In this document: one piece after another, positions 7,811 to 15,525 of the stretch
How positions within the stretch are numbered: the first letter of the stretch is position 1
Layout: each line of letters starts with the position of its first letter
Assembly: GCA_902810755.1 (NCBI GenBank)
Contig: CADDYT010000039.1
Coordinates: forward strand, 1 to 46,309
Direction of reading: 5' to 3'
DNA from: Chloroflexota bacterium
GTDB lineage: Bacteria > Chloroflexota > Ktedonobacteria > Ktedonobacterales > Ktedonobacteraceae
DNA length: 46,309 nt
Program-made: the position numbers and the translations under genes
Notes under the pieces: model-generated
What the model was told of the DNA's origin: nothing
Databases searched by the model: none
What the model saw: the letters and a program-made list of their open reading frames with translations, nothing else

Positions 7811-8776
7811 ATGCGCACAATTGCAATCGAAGAACATTTCCTGGCCGAGGGCTTCAGAGAAGCCATGCAGAGAAATGCTGTCGGCGGTCTAACGGGCAGC
7901 GACGAAATACAGAAAAAGCTGGCCGATGTGGGCGAAATTCGGTTGAAAGAGATGGATGCAGGCGGCATTGATCTGCAGGTGATCTCTCACAATACGATGG
8001 ACCTGGCAGCCTTTCCGGTCGATGAGGTCGTCAGACTGGCGCGGCAGGCAAACGATCAACTGGCTGCGGCCATCGCCGCCCACCCTGCACGCTTCGCAGG
8101 CTTTGCCACGCTGCCGATGACCGATCCGCAGGCAGCCGCCGATGAACTGGAACGGGCTGTGCATTTGCCCGGCATAAAAGGGGCCATGATTGGCGGCACA
8201 ATTAATGGACGTTTCCTGGATGATCCCGCCTTCCTGCCGGTTTTAGAACGGGCCGTCGCTCTTGACGTGCCGATCTATATCCACCCTGGCGTGCCGCCCG
8301 AATCGGTGCGAGCGGCCTACTATTCCGGCTTCGATCCGGCGGTAAGTTATGCCCTGGCAACCAGCGGCTGGGGCTGGCATAATGAGACGGCCATTCACGC
8401 CCTGCGCCTCATCCTCTCCGGCCTCTTCGACCGCCTCCCCGCTCTGCAAATCATCATCGGGCATATGGGCGAGATGCTCCCCTTTATGTTCGACCGCATC
8501 AATAACACCCTCACCCCGGTGGCAAAACACTTGCAACATCCTGTACCCGACTACCTGGTGCGCAATTTCTTTATTACCACCAGCGGCTTCTTCACCGAGC
8601 CGCCGCTCATGCTCGCCCTGCAAACGCTGGGAGCCGACCGCATCATCTTCTCCGTCGACTACCCCCACAGCCGCAACGAGCAAGGGCGCAGGTTCCTGGA
8701 TAATGTCTCCCTCAGTCCCACCGACAGAGAGAAAATTAGCTATCTGAACGCCGAGCGTCTGCTCAAACTGACATAA
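7811..8776 (+). CDS. Amidohydrolase-2 family metal-dependent hydrolase/decarboxylase
   Basis: This 321-residue TIM-barrel protein of the ACMSD/gamma-resorcylate decarboxylase group begins IAIEEHF, where Glu7 and His9 replace the usual H-x-H. It has YIHPG (His158), IIGHMGE (His218) and FSVDYPH (Asp283). The E-x-H version of the first metal motif is known from 2,6-dihydroxybenzoate decarboxylase and relatives, so a Zn- or Mn-dependent nonoxidative decarboxylase or C-C hydrolase acting on an aromatic or related acid is plausible. The substrate cannot be assigned. The start has AAAGGA 7 nt upstream. It follows the HAD gene closely and precedes an independent promoter at 8789. Confidence 0.85.
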   Translation: MRTIAIEEHFLAEGFREAMQRNAVGGLTGSDEIQKKLADVGEIRLKEMDAGGIDLQVISHNTMDLAAFPVDEVVRLARQANDQLAAAIAAHPARFAGFATLPMTDPQAAADELERAVHLPGIKGAMIGGTINGRFLDDPAFLPVLERAVALDVPIYIHPGVPPESVRAAYYSGFDPAVSYALATSGWGWHNETAIHALRLILSGLFDRLPALQIIIGHMGEMLPFMFDRINNTLTPVAKHLQHPVPDYLVRNFFITTSGFFTEPPLMLALQTLGADRIIFSVDYPHSRNEQGRRFLDNVSLSPTDREKISYLNAERLLKLT

Positions 8777-8788
8777 GCCTGTCACACC

Positions 8789-8817
8789 TTGAAATTTCTC
8801 CATTTCCAGATTATACT
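8789..8817 (+). promoter_or_regulatory. Strong promoter for the tail-hub-like gene
   Basis: TTGAAA (8789-8794) and TATACT (8812-8817) are separated by exactly 17 bp. Transcription would start near 8824, 80 bp before the ATG at 8905. Confidence 0.7.
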
Positions 8818-8904
8818 GGAAGCAGGCGACCGCTATTTCAGGTTGCCTCTCTTCTCTCCTTCGATCCGTTCCTCTTTCGACTTCCCCACAGAAAGGTACC
8901 TCGC

Positions 8905-10959
8905 ATGGTTCGCACCCTGGATAGCTCGCTCACGACGGCGCTCAACAGCCTGACGCGCCGCCCGGCGCTTACACTGACGATTGAAGATCACGTGCAGCAC
9001 TATGGCCTCTACCAGAGTCCCGGCGCGGCAGAAGCTTTGAATGATGCCTGCATCGCCCCGGATAACTCAATTGTGCGCGTGCAACTGACACGCGGCGGCA
9101 ACGCCTTTACGCAATCATTCCAGTTTCAGCGCATCACCGACCCCTCGCAGGCGTCGCAGTGGAGCGCGTGGATAACACTGCCGGGCGCTTCCGGCAATAT
9201 GTTTCAGGATGGCGGCTGCGCGCTTTCCAACAATTCGGGGACGCTGCGCGCCTTCGCCCAGCGCGGCACCGGCGGCAACGATCTCTGGGTGTGGACCTCG
9301 ACGAACAACGGAGTAAGCTGGAGCGGACCGGTGACGGTGCTTTCGCCGCCGTCGGGCGCGCTCACAAAGGGCATCACCTCTTCGGGCAGCAACGATGTGT
9401 TTTTTCTCTACGACGTGACCGGCGGTGAGGCTATAGGCTTCAGCCAGTATAGCGGCACGTGGTCGGCCCTCAGCACATGGCCGATGGCTCCCATCTCCTC
9501 CGGCGCCGGTCTGGCTGCGGCGTGGACGGGCAGCAACTGGGCCGTCGTCTATTCTGACGGCTTCACCCTCTACAGCCTCACACTGGACAGCAGCGCCACC
9601 GTCTGGAACGCGGGACCGATCATCGCGCCCGCCACCAGTACGGCCATCGGACGCACGGCCCCGCGCCTCTCCCTTGCCGACGGCCTCTATACCCTGGTCT
9701 GCGTCGAATCCGATACGGGCGCGCTCACCGGCACCGTCTATAGCTACCCGCGACTGCGCCAGTCGGCAGACCTGATTCACTGGTCAAACGGGATGATCCT
9801 GCACGATCTGAGTTGCACTTATGGCGCGGTCGCCTTCAAGCTACCCACACCCGGTAGCGGCAACGCCGGGCCGCGCTATTACGTAGCTTCTCCGGCGGCG
9901 GTCTTCAGCGCGCCAGCCTTCCAGAACACCGGCCCGGCGCAGTATCTGGATGTTTCCGCCGCCATTCTCTCTTACCAGCGCCGCGAACAGCCAGGTAAAC
10001 CGTGCCGACTAGAGGTACTCATCGACAACGCAAAGGGCGTCTATAACAGCCTGATTACGACCGGCAGCAGCTACGAACCGATTGGCCCCAACGCCTCGCT
10101 GGTACTCAGTGAGGGCTACAAAACGGGAACGCCGCCGACGACGCCGGATATAGTGAAAGTTGGTACCTATCACCTGGAACAGATCCACGTCGTGCGCTCG
10201 CCGCAGGAAAACCACCTGCTGCTGGTCGGGCTGGATATCACACGCAACCTTGACCTGATCTCGCGTTACCAGAACACCTACCTGAACCAGACATTGAGCT
10301 ATCTGATCGCAGAGGTGTGCGCGCGGGCCGGGCTATTCAGCCTCTCCCTGCCGACCACAACGCAGATGAGCCAGATCATCCCGGACTTCGTCCTGCAAGC
10401 CGGGCAAAGCTATCGGCATGCGCTGGATGAACTCTGCCAGGCATACGGGCTGGTCTACTTCCTCGACCAGAACGAGACGCTGCAATTCCGCGAACTTTCC
10501 ACCGGTGACCCATCGGTATGGAGTTACCAGCCGGAAATCGAACTGGTCAGTTTTGGCAGCAATGACGCTCGCGCCAACCACATCATCGTCAGCGGTAAGC
10601 CGCCCGCCGGGGGCAACGTGGGCGCGCTGACAGAGGCCGAAGCCTATGACGACGCCAACCTGCACCTGGTTGGCGTGGAACGGCTGCTGCATCACGTCGA
10701 CCAGAAGCTGACAAGTACGAGCCAGTGCGCCCGGAAAGCCTCGTTTCTCTTGATGCAGGAGGCTCGTTCGCAGGTCGTCCACACCGTCAGCGTGCCGCTC
10801 AACCCCGCCTTGCAACTGTATGACGCCATTACCCTGATCGATAGCGCGGCCCCGACGGGCAGCGGAAACCATGTCACCGGGCGGATCGTGCAGCTGATCG
10901 CCCATTTCGAGGCGCAACAGGGAACCTATGATATGCAACTGGTGGTGGAGGGATTGTGA
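8905..10959 (+). CDS. Phage-tail-hub-like protein with a beta-propeller-like insert
   Basis: The 684-residue protein opens with LDSSLTTALNSLTRRPALTL, a pattern I associate with tail-tip/hub proteins of phage or contractile-particle type. Residues of about 70-340 contain repeated sialidase/BNR-like strands with aromatic-Gly-Ser signatures (WVWTSTNNGVSWSGP, SQYSGTWSALSTWPM, WTGSNWAVVYSDG). After about residue 345 the text becomes tail-hub-like: LEVLIDNAKGVYNSL, TLSYLIAEVCARAGLF, RHALDELCQAYGLVYF and NDARANHIIVSGKPP. No signal peptide or membrane segment is visible. The start has AAAGG 8 nt upstream and a near-consensus promoter. No capsid, sheath, tube, terminase or lysis gene is nearby, so a complete phage is excluded. 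The assignment rests on layout rather than a diagnostic motif. Confidence 0.5.
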   Translation: MVRTLDSSLTTALNSLTRRPALTLTIEDHVQHYGLYQSPGAAEALNDACIAPDNSIVRVQLTRGGNAFTQSFQFQRITDPSQASQWSAWITLPGASGNMFQDGGCALSNNSGTLRAFAQRGTGGNDLWVWTSTNNGVSWSGPVTVLSPPSGALTKGITSSGSNDVFFLYDVTGGEAIGFSQYSGTWSALSTWPMAPISSGAGLAAAWTGSNWAVVYSDGFTLYSLTLDSSATVWNAGPIIAPATSTAIGRTAPRLSLADGLYTLVCVESDTGALTGTVYSYPRLRQSADLIHWSNGMILHDLSCTYGAVAFKLPTPGSGNAGPRYYVASPAAVFSAPAFQNTGPAQYLDVSAAILSYQRREQPGKPCRLEVLIDNAKGVYNSLITTGSSYEPIGPNASLVLSEGYKTGTPPTTPDIVKVGTYHLEQIHVVRSPQENHLLLVGLDITRNLDLISRYQNTYLNQTLSYLIAEVCARAGLFSLSLPTTTQMSQIIPDFVLQAGQSYRHALDELCQAYGLVYFLDQNETLQFRELSTGDPSVWSYQPEIELVSFGSNDARANHIIVSGKPPAGGNVGALTEAEAYDDANLHLVGVERLLHHVDQKLTSTSQCARKASFLLMQEARSQVVHTVSVPLNPALQLYDAITLIDSAAPTGSGNHVTGRIVQLIAHFEAQQGTYDMQLVVEGL

Positions 10960-10967
10960 GATAGCAC

Positions 10968-11459
10968 TCAAACTCGTCCGGCCCTGCGACGACGGGCGGC
11001 AGCCGCTTTCTGGCGGCGCTCGCGCCGATGCTGCTGCTGGATGGCATGCCGTTGTCGGCTCACCTCATCCTTCTCGTCATCGGTAACGACCACTCGCTGG
11101 CCGGTAACAGGAGCGGGTCGGGCTGAACCCTGGCGCGACTGACGCAGGCTGACAATTCCCTGGCGCACAATAAGACCGGCAAGCACGGCGGACGGAATGA
11201 GAATCACAAGATAGAATGGAAGAATAAACGCGTTCAGGCTGACCGGAATCCAGCCGTTCATAACGGCGATTCTGAACAGGAAGACGAACGAGAGCAGGAT
11301 ATATTCGAGACCAATCAGCAGGAGCGTCTGTTTATACCAGCGCGCCGGAAGACCCTGTGCCTGCGCCCTGCGCAGCCGCCTGTAGCCTGCAAAGACGTTA
11401 TAGAGGCCCAGCAGAAGGAAGACTACGGCAAAGGTGACGAGAAAACGAGGATCGCCCAT
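10968..11459 (-). CDS. Three-TM membrane protein with a basic tail
   Basis: The 163-residue protein starts at MGDPRFLVTFAVVF. Hydrophobic segments lie at about residues 5-25, 43-65 and 73-98, and the C-terminal 50 residues are very Arg/Gln/Ala-rich (HRRERRQKAAAARRRRAG), probably cytoplasmic. The ATG at 11459 is chosen because GGGAGG lies 10 nt upstream; an in-frame start further upstream would read through the inserted MITE. The gene follows the zinc-ribbon surface-protein gene on the same strand, but the 157-bp element now sits between them. It converges with the tail-hub-like gene with an 8-bp gap. No family is recognised. Confidence 0.65.
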   Translation of the reverse strand: MGDPRFLVTFAVVFLLLGLYNVFAGYRRLRRAQAQGLPARWYKQTLLLIGLEYILLSFVFLFRIAVMNGWIPVSLNAFILPFYLVILIPSAVLAGLIVRQGIVSLRQSRQGSARPAPVTGQRVVVTDDEKDEVSRQRHAIQQQHRRERRQKAAAARRRRAGRV

Positions 11460-11503
11460 ACTCCTGTAGCCTCCCTTCTGGCAAATGCCTCGCAGGATAC
11501 CCT

Positions 11504-11660
11504 CATAAGCGTTAACGGAAGCCCGTGCGAGCGCGACGCAGGCCACCCGCAAGGGGTGGCCCTACGAGAGACGAACGGGTCGTAGGGCTTGTGGAGCCGC
11601 CGCGTATAGTAGGGCCACCCCTTGCGGGTGGCCTGGGGCGGCCTGAAGTTAACGCCTATG
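11504..11660. mobile_element. MITE copy 2, 157 bp, with 11-bp target duplication
   Basis: The left end is CATAAGCGTTAAC (11504-11516) and the right end GTTAACGCCTATG (11648-11660), the same termini as copy 1. An exact 11-bp direct repeat, CAGGATACCCT, flanks it at 11493-11503 and 11661-11671. Compared with copy 1 the element is inverted: its right half matches the left half of copy 1, including CTTCAGGCCGCC. It contains two oppositely oriented copies of a GGCCACCCGCAAGGGGTGGCC palindrome (11541-11561 and about 11612-11632), so the whole can fold into a long hairpin. It encodes nothing and lies between two minus-strand genes. Confidence 0.82.
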
Positions 11661-11679
11661 CAGGATACCCTGCGCTTCA

Positions 11680-13827
11680 TCAAGCAGGCGTCCTCTGAAT
11701 ACTGACAAACGCGCTGTATTGCGCGCCATTGGCGCTGATAGTCATATGATAGACCTGCCCGACCTGCACGCCATTGCAGGTCAAAGCCAGCGCAACGGTC
11801 GCGCCTGGCGCCAGTTGGCCCTGCACATTGGAGCTTGCTTTGCCATTGTACGTAAACATAATATGGCCCTGCGCATTGGCATCCATGTTCACATTCCAGG
11901 TGATGAAGCTCGTACCCAGATTGATTAACGTCAGCGATGAGCCAGGGTTGCAGATACCGCCAGTCGTCCATACGCCAACAACGGGGTTCGGGCTGAACAC
12001 CATCTCAGTTGGCGCGTCCTCTACCCGCAATTCTACAGGCAATGTCAACTGTTGTGACATACCGGGGCCATTGATGGTGAAGATAATATTGCCAGTATAC
12101 GGTTTCGTACTGCTCTTCAGCCCTCTGAGCCAGATACCGATGCCAAGCGTAGCCATGCCGTCCGCCTGTATCTGACCGCCGGTATGGTCATCGTCGATAT
12201 GCAGCCAGCTCAGGTTATCGTCTGTGGCAGCCGTTGCATTCCAGTTAAGCAGCGTGCTGGTAGTATTCTTTATAATAATATGTTGCGGGGCCGGATCATT
12301 TTCTCCGGCAACGCCTGTAAAACTGAGTTTTGTAATGGGACGATTCTGCAAAGAGAAGGAAAACAGCCCGGTTGTGGTAGGAGTACCGTTCAACAGAATC
12401 GTAATATTCAGGTAAGCATCCTGCTGCGTGCGATTATCCAGCGCCTCGATGGTGTGCGCGCCAACAGACCAGGAGGTTGACGTGGGAATGGGAATAGCCA
12501 CATCAAATGTTCCCTGGTTGCTGACCGTAGCCGCCAGTTGATGGCCATTGGAGCCATCAATGGGGATGGTTGTATCCAGGTAAAAAATAATGGGGTCGCC
12601 AATCGTAAAGTTTTTGCCATGCACGTGCAGCGTTTGCCCCGGCGCAATGCTGGCCACCGGCGTTCCTGAGACGGAGAGCATCGGCTGGCCGGTGTTGGAG
12701 GGAGGGGCGACCTGAGAGATCAGCTTTGTATTGGCAGTCAGATATGTTGAGAAAATGAACGCGCCCAGACCAATGATAATACAGCCCATCAGCAGAAGAG
12801 AAATCCAGAAGGCGAGACTGCCCCGATTCTGTTGCTGTCCGGGCAAAATAATGGCGCGCATACGAGCGAAACTGTGCTGCATCACGAGCAGCGGCTGCGG
12901 CACAGAGGCCTGCCCGCGCGAAACGGAGGTGGCAGGCCCGGCTTCATCATGCTGGCGCTGGCGCCAGCTCTCGCGCCAGCGTTCAGCCGCCTTACTCGTC
13001 GCAATAATGCTCTCAAAGCCTTCTGCCCCGCTCGTCCCGGCCTGAATGACCCCCTGCTGCCCCCTGACAATCTCTACCGGCGGACGGGCGGAAGGTTCAT
13101 TATTCCCTGCTGGCTCCCGTCTGTCCCATACCAGAGGCGCGCTGGCAGACGGCCCAGGTTGGGACGCTCCCGGCGCTGATACAGGTTGTCGCGGCGTTTG
13201 TGGCATTACCGGCGGAGGCGCGGACGGCGTAAATGGTGTAGCGGGTGGGGCCGAAGCAGATGTCATTCCCGACCCGGACCCAGTTGGCTGGAAAGGCGTG
13301 GCCGTTTGCGGGAGCGGCGTTCTCGCAACCAGGTGCGTACCCGAAATACGCCGTGGAGTCGTGGGTGGATTCGTCGGGGATGCGTTGGTCGGAGACGAAG
13401 GAGTGGGTCGTCTCGGCGGATGCATCTCCACCGGGCGTATCAGGCTGGCTGATGGTCCCGCACCGGCGGGCGGCACAGGCTGGTTCCCCATAGCAGGGTT
13501 GGAAGAAGGTGCTGGCTGGCTCGCAGGTGGCACCCCCGGCATGGAAACAGGTGGCGTACCCGGCCTCCCAGGCGCACCGGTCATCTGACGACCTGCCGGT
13601 AACACGTGCTTATTCTCCACCTGTATTGTGCGTGGAGGTACCATTGGCGGCTGAGACGGTGGGCCGACAAATGGTTGCCCCATAGCGGGCGCAGCCCCCA
13701 TACCGGTGTTGCCCGGCCCCACGGCAGGCGGGAAGCCCGGAGCAGCATTCGGAGCATTAAATCCGCAAAATCTACAGAAACGCGCTTCCGGCGGAAGCTC
13801 AGCATTGCAGCGTGGACAACGAAACAT
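11680..13827 (-). CDS. Zinc-ribbon, Pro-rich, single-TM surface protein with BACON-like Ig domains
   Basis: The 715-residue protein begins with a zinc ribbon FRCPRCNAELPP...ARFCRFCGF (Cys4, 7, 18, 21). A long Pro/Ala/Thr-rich low-complexity linker follows to about residue 300, then one transmembrane segment at about 337-360 (FWISLLLMGCIIIGLGAFIF). The remaining 350 residues should lie outside the membrane as beta-sandwich domains: an IPT/Ig-like part (HVHGKNFTIGDPIIFYLDT) and two BACON-like repeats (IIIKNTTSTLLNWNAT, LTLINLGTSFITWNV). The zinc ribbon is probably cytoplasmic. This arrangement of ribbon, disordered linker, anchor and Ig repeats is typical of Chloroflexota envelope proteins; the function is unknown. 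The start has AGGGG and GAAGG upstream. Confidence 0.75.
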   Translation of the reverse strand: MFRCPRCNAELPPEARFCRFCGFNAPNAAPGFPPAVGPGNTGMGAAPAMGQPFVGPPSQPPMVPPRTIQVENKHVLPAGRQMTGAPGRPGTPPVSMPGVPPASQPAPSSNPAMGNQPVPPAGAGPSASLIRPVEMHPPRRPTPSSPTNASPTNPPTTPRRISGTHLVARTPLPQTATPFQPTGSGSGMTSASAPPATPFTPSAPPPVMPQTPRQPVSAPGASQPGPSASAPLVWDRREPAGNNEPSARPPVEIVRGQQGVIQAGTSGAEGFESIIATSKAAERWRESWRQRQHDEAGPATSVSRGQASVPQPLLVMQHSFARMRAIILPGQQQNRGSLAFWISLLLMGCIIIGLGAFIFSTYLTANTKLISQVAPPSNTGQPMLSVSGTPVASIAPGQTLHVHGKNFTIGDPIIFYLDTTIPIDGSNGHQLAATVSNQGTFDVAIPIPTSTSWSVGAHTIEALDNRTQQDAYLNITILLNGTPTTTGLFSFSLQNRPITKLSFTGVAGENDPAPQHIIIKNTTSTLLNWNATAATDDNLSWLHIDDDHTGGQIQADGMATLGIGIWLRGLKSSTKPYTGNIIFTINGPGMSQQLTLPVELRVEDAPTEMVFSPNPVVGVWTTGGICNPGSSLTLINLGTSFITWNVNMDANAQGHIMFTYNGKASSNVQGQLAPGATVALALTCNGVQVGQVYHMTISANGAQYSAFVSIQRTPA

Positions 13828-13955
13828 ACCTTCAAACCCCTGTATTGCAATCTCTGTTGTTTAGATGTTTACAGGCATATCTAATCCTACTGGTAAAACG
13901 GATAGATATATCAATATTGCCCGCTTTCCATTTGTTTAGCCCATACATATGACTT

Positions 13956-15293
13956 TTATGCTATCCGCTTTCTGGCCGAGAAGAAACGCAGCAAGATAGC
14001 GATGAGCAGGCAGACAAGCGGCCCCGTGACAAGGTCAAGCGTGAGGGTCAGCGGGTTGAGCAGGTACAGGGTGCGGATGGGGATAACAATGCCCGGCATT
14101 TGCAACAGTCCTTCCAGCCCGCGCATCATCCACAGTGCAGCGGGCAGCGCCATGACCAGGCCCAGCATGGCCTGCAACAGGAGAGAGATCGGCAAGGCCA
14201 TGGCCGGGGAATCAGTTCTGTCCTGCGAACGACCGGCAAAGCGATGGACGGAAAAGAGCAGTAAAGCGAGCGCAGCCGCATTCAGCAAATAGGGTTCGAG
14301 GGCCACCAGATCGAACATGGTGGGATTACCCAGGAAAATCGGTATGCGCCAGTATTGCCATTCCAGAAACATGATGGTTTGCGGGCTGGCGCCGCTCAGG
14401 TTGAGCGGAACCGGTACCTGCCAGGGCAACAGGCCGCTCAACAGGCGCAGCGTGGGATAGGGGCCGGGGAAGAAGTTGTAGAGCTTCAGCATAAAGTCGA
14501 AAGCGGCGGAGAAGACATAGCCCCCGATTGTCGGCATCAACCCAAGCAATACTACCGCAACAATATAGCTGAAGAGCGAACGCGGAGCTTCGGCGGGCGC
14601 AGGGGCTTCAGGTGCAACCTCTTCATTGCCTTCCTCTGCCGGGACAACTTCGTCCTCTCCCTCTTCCGTCTCCGTTTGCGTCACGGGCGCGCCCTTCTGT
14701 GCCTGCGCGGGCAGAGGGCGCAGGGGAGCGAACGCCAGGTGGCCCAGTGTTGCGCCGATGATACTGAAGAGCAGCGAAAAGACAAGAATCAAGGCCCAGG
14801 TGGTCAAAAAACCATGCATATCATCAACGCTGCTACTGAGCGCAGAAAGAATGCCGGGCGCGGTGACGGCTGCCAGAAACGGGAACAGGACCAGGAAAAA
14901 ACCGGCAATGGCAGCTTCAAGCAGGCCCGGCCCGTGCGGCGTGCGCAGCTTGCGCATGGCCGTAACCAGCAGGCCACAGCCGGTCGCGCTCAGTACGGCG
15001 ACAGGCGTCAATGAGTTCGGCGGCTGGAGATTCAAGCGCGACACAATGGCAAAAAACGCCGCGATAATCGCCACAATCATAATGGCCGTCCAGTCAACAC
15101 GGTTTCTCGTCCCGGCGGTTACCTGCCCCACAACATTTGCCTGATCTTCTCCCGGCTGCTCTGCCGACGGCGAAGAAATCTCTATCCGCTCTTCCGGCGC
15201 CGCTTCCGGCTGTTGCCGCGCCTCTAACTCCTGTGGCTCCTGCGATTGTCCCGCAGCTTCCATCGTCACATCCGTCTGATCTGATCCCTGCAT
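13956..15293 (-). CDS. Polytopic membrane protein with acidic linkers
   Basis: The 445-residue protein has an acidic, Gln/Glu/Pro-rich N-terminus of about 65 residues, then hydrophobic segments around 68-90, 97-112, 125-150 and 163-188, an acidic loop (TETEEGEDEVVPAEEGNEEV, about 207-226) and four or more further segments to the C-terminus. No transporter, kinase or enzyme motif is recognised. The start at 15293 has GAAGGAG upstream at a rather long spacing of 12 nt; an internal Met at residue 11 is an alternative. It has its own promoter (15330-15358), divergent from the heme operon, and lies 128 bp upstream of the zinc-ribbon gene on the same strand, suggesting a shared envelope function. 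Confidence 0.65.
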   Translation of the reverse strand: MQGSDQTDVTMEAAGQSQEPQELEARQQPEAAPEERIEISSPSAEQPGEDQANVVGQVTAGTRNRVDWTAIMIVAIIAAFFAIVSRLNLQPPNSLTPVAVLSATGCGLLVTAMRKLRTPHGPGLLEAAIAGFFLVLFPFLAAVTAPGILSALSSSVDDMHGFLTTWALILVFSLLFSIIGATLGHLAFAPLRPLPAQAQKGAPVTQTETEEGEDEVVPAEEGNEEVAPEAPAPAEAPRSLFSYIVAVVLLGLMPTIGGYVFSAAFDFMLKLYNFFPGPYPTLRLLSGLLPWQVPVPLNLSGASPQTIMFLEWQYWRIPIFLGNPTMFDLVALEPYLLNAAALALLLFSVHRFAGRSQDRTDSPAMALPISLLLQAMLGLVMALPAALWMMRGLEGLLQMPGIVIPIRTLYLLNPLTLTLDLVTGPLVCLLIAILLRFFSARKRIA

Positions 15294-15329
15294 GCTCTGT
15301 TTCCGCTCCTTCTCAAATGTCCTTTGCCG

Positions 15330-15358
15330 ATACTAACACAAACCGGGCCATGCGACAA
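15330..15358 (-). promoter_or_regulatory. Promoter for the polytopic membrane protein
   Basis: On the minus strand TTGTCG (15358-15353) and TAGTAT (15335-15330) are separated by 17 bp. The transcript would start near 15323, about 30 bp before the ATG at 15293. Confidence 0.5.
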
Positions 15359-15456
15359 GAGGAAAACAGCGGATATTTGCCCTGGCATCCGCTGTCAGGT
15401 ATACACCCGATAGAAATATGGGGTATGTACCTGATAGAATATCCATGTTCATACTC

Positions 15457-15484
15457 TTGACTATTCAGAAAAAAACGCTAAAAT
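15457..15484 (+). promoter_or_regulatory. Promoter of the heme operon
   Basis: TTGACT (15457-15462) and TAAAAT (15479-15484) are separated by 16 bp, and the transcript would start near 15491, about 35 bp before hemA. No other promoter of this quality was seen within the hem cluster. Confidence 0.65.
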
Positions 15485-15525
15485 CTCTATAGGTTTGTCC
15501 GCTAGTTGAGAATTACGAGGTTTGC

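Noticed and set aside
8905..10959. Prophage
   Set aside because: Only one tail-like gene is present; there is no integrase, terminase, capsid, lysis gene or attachment-site pair.
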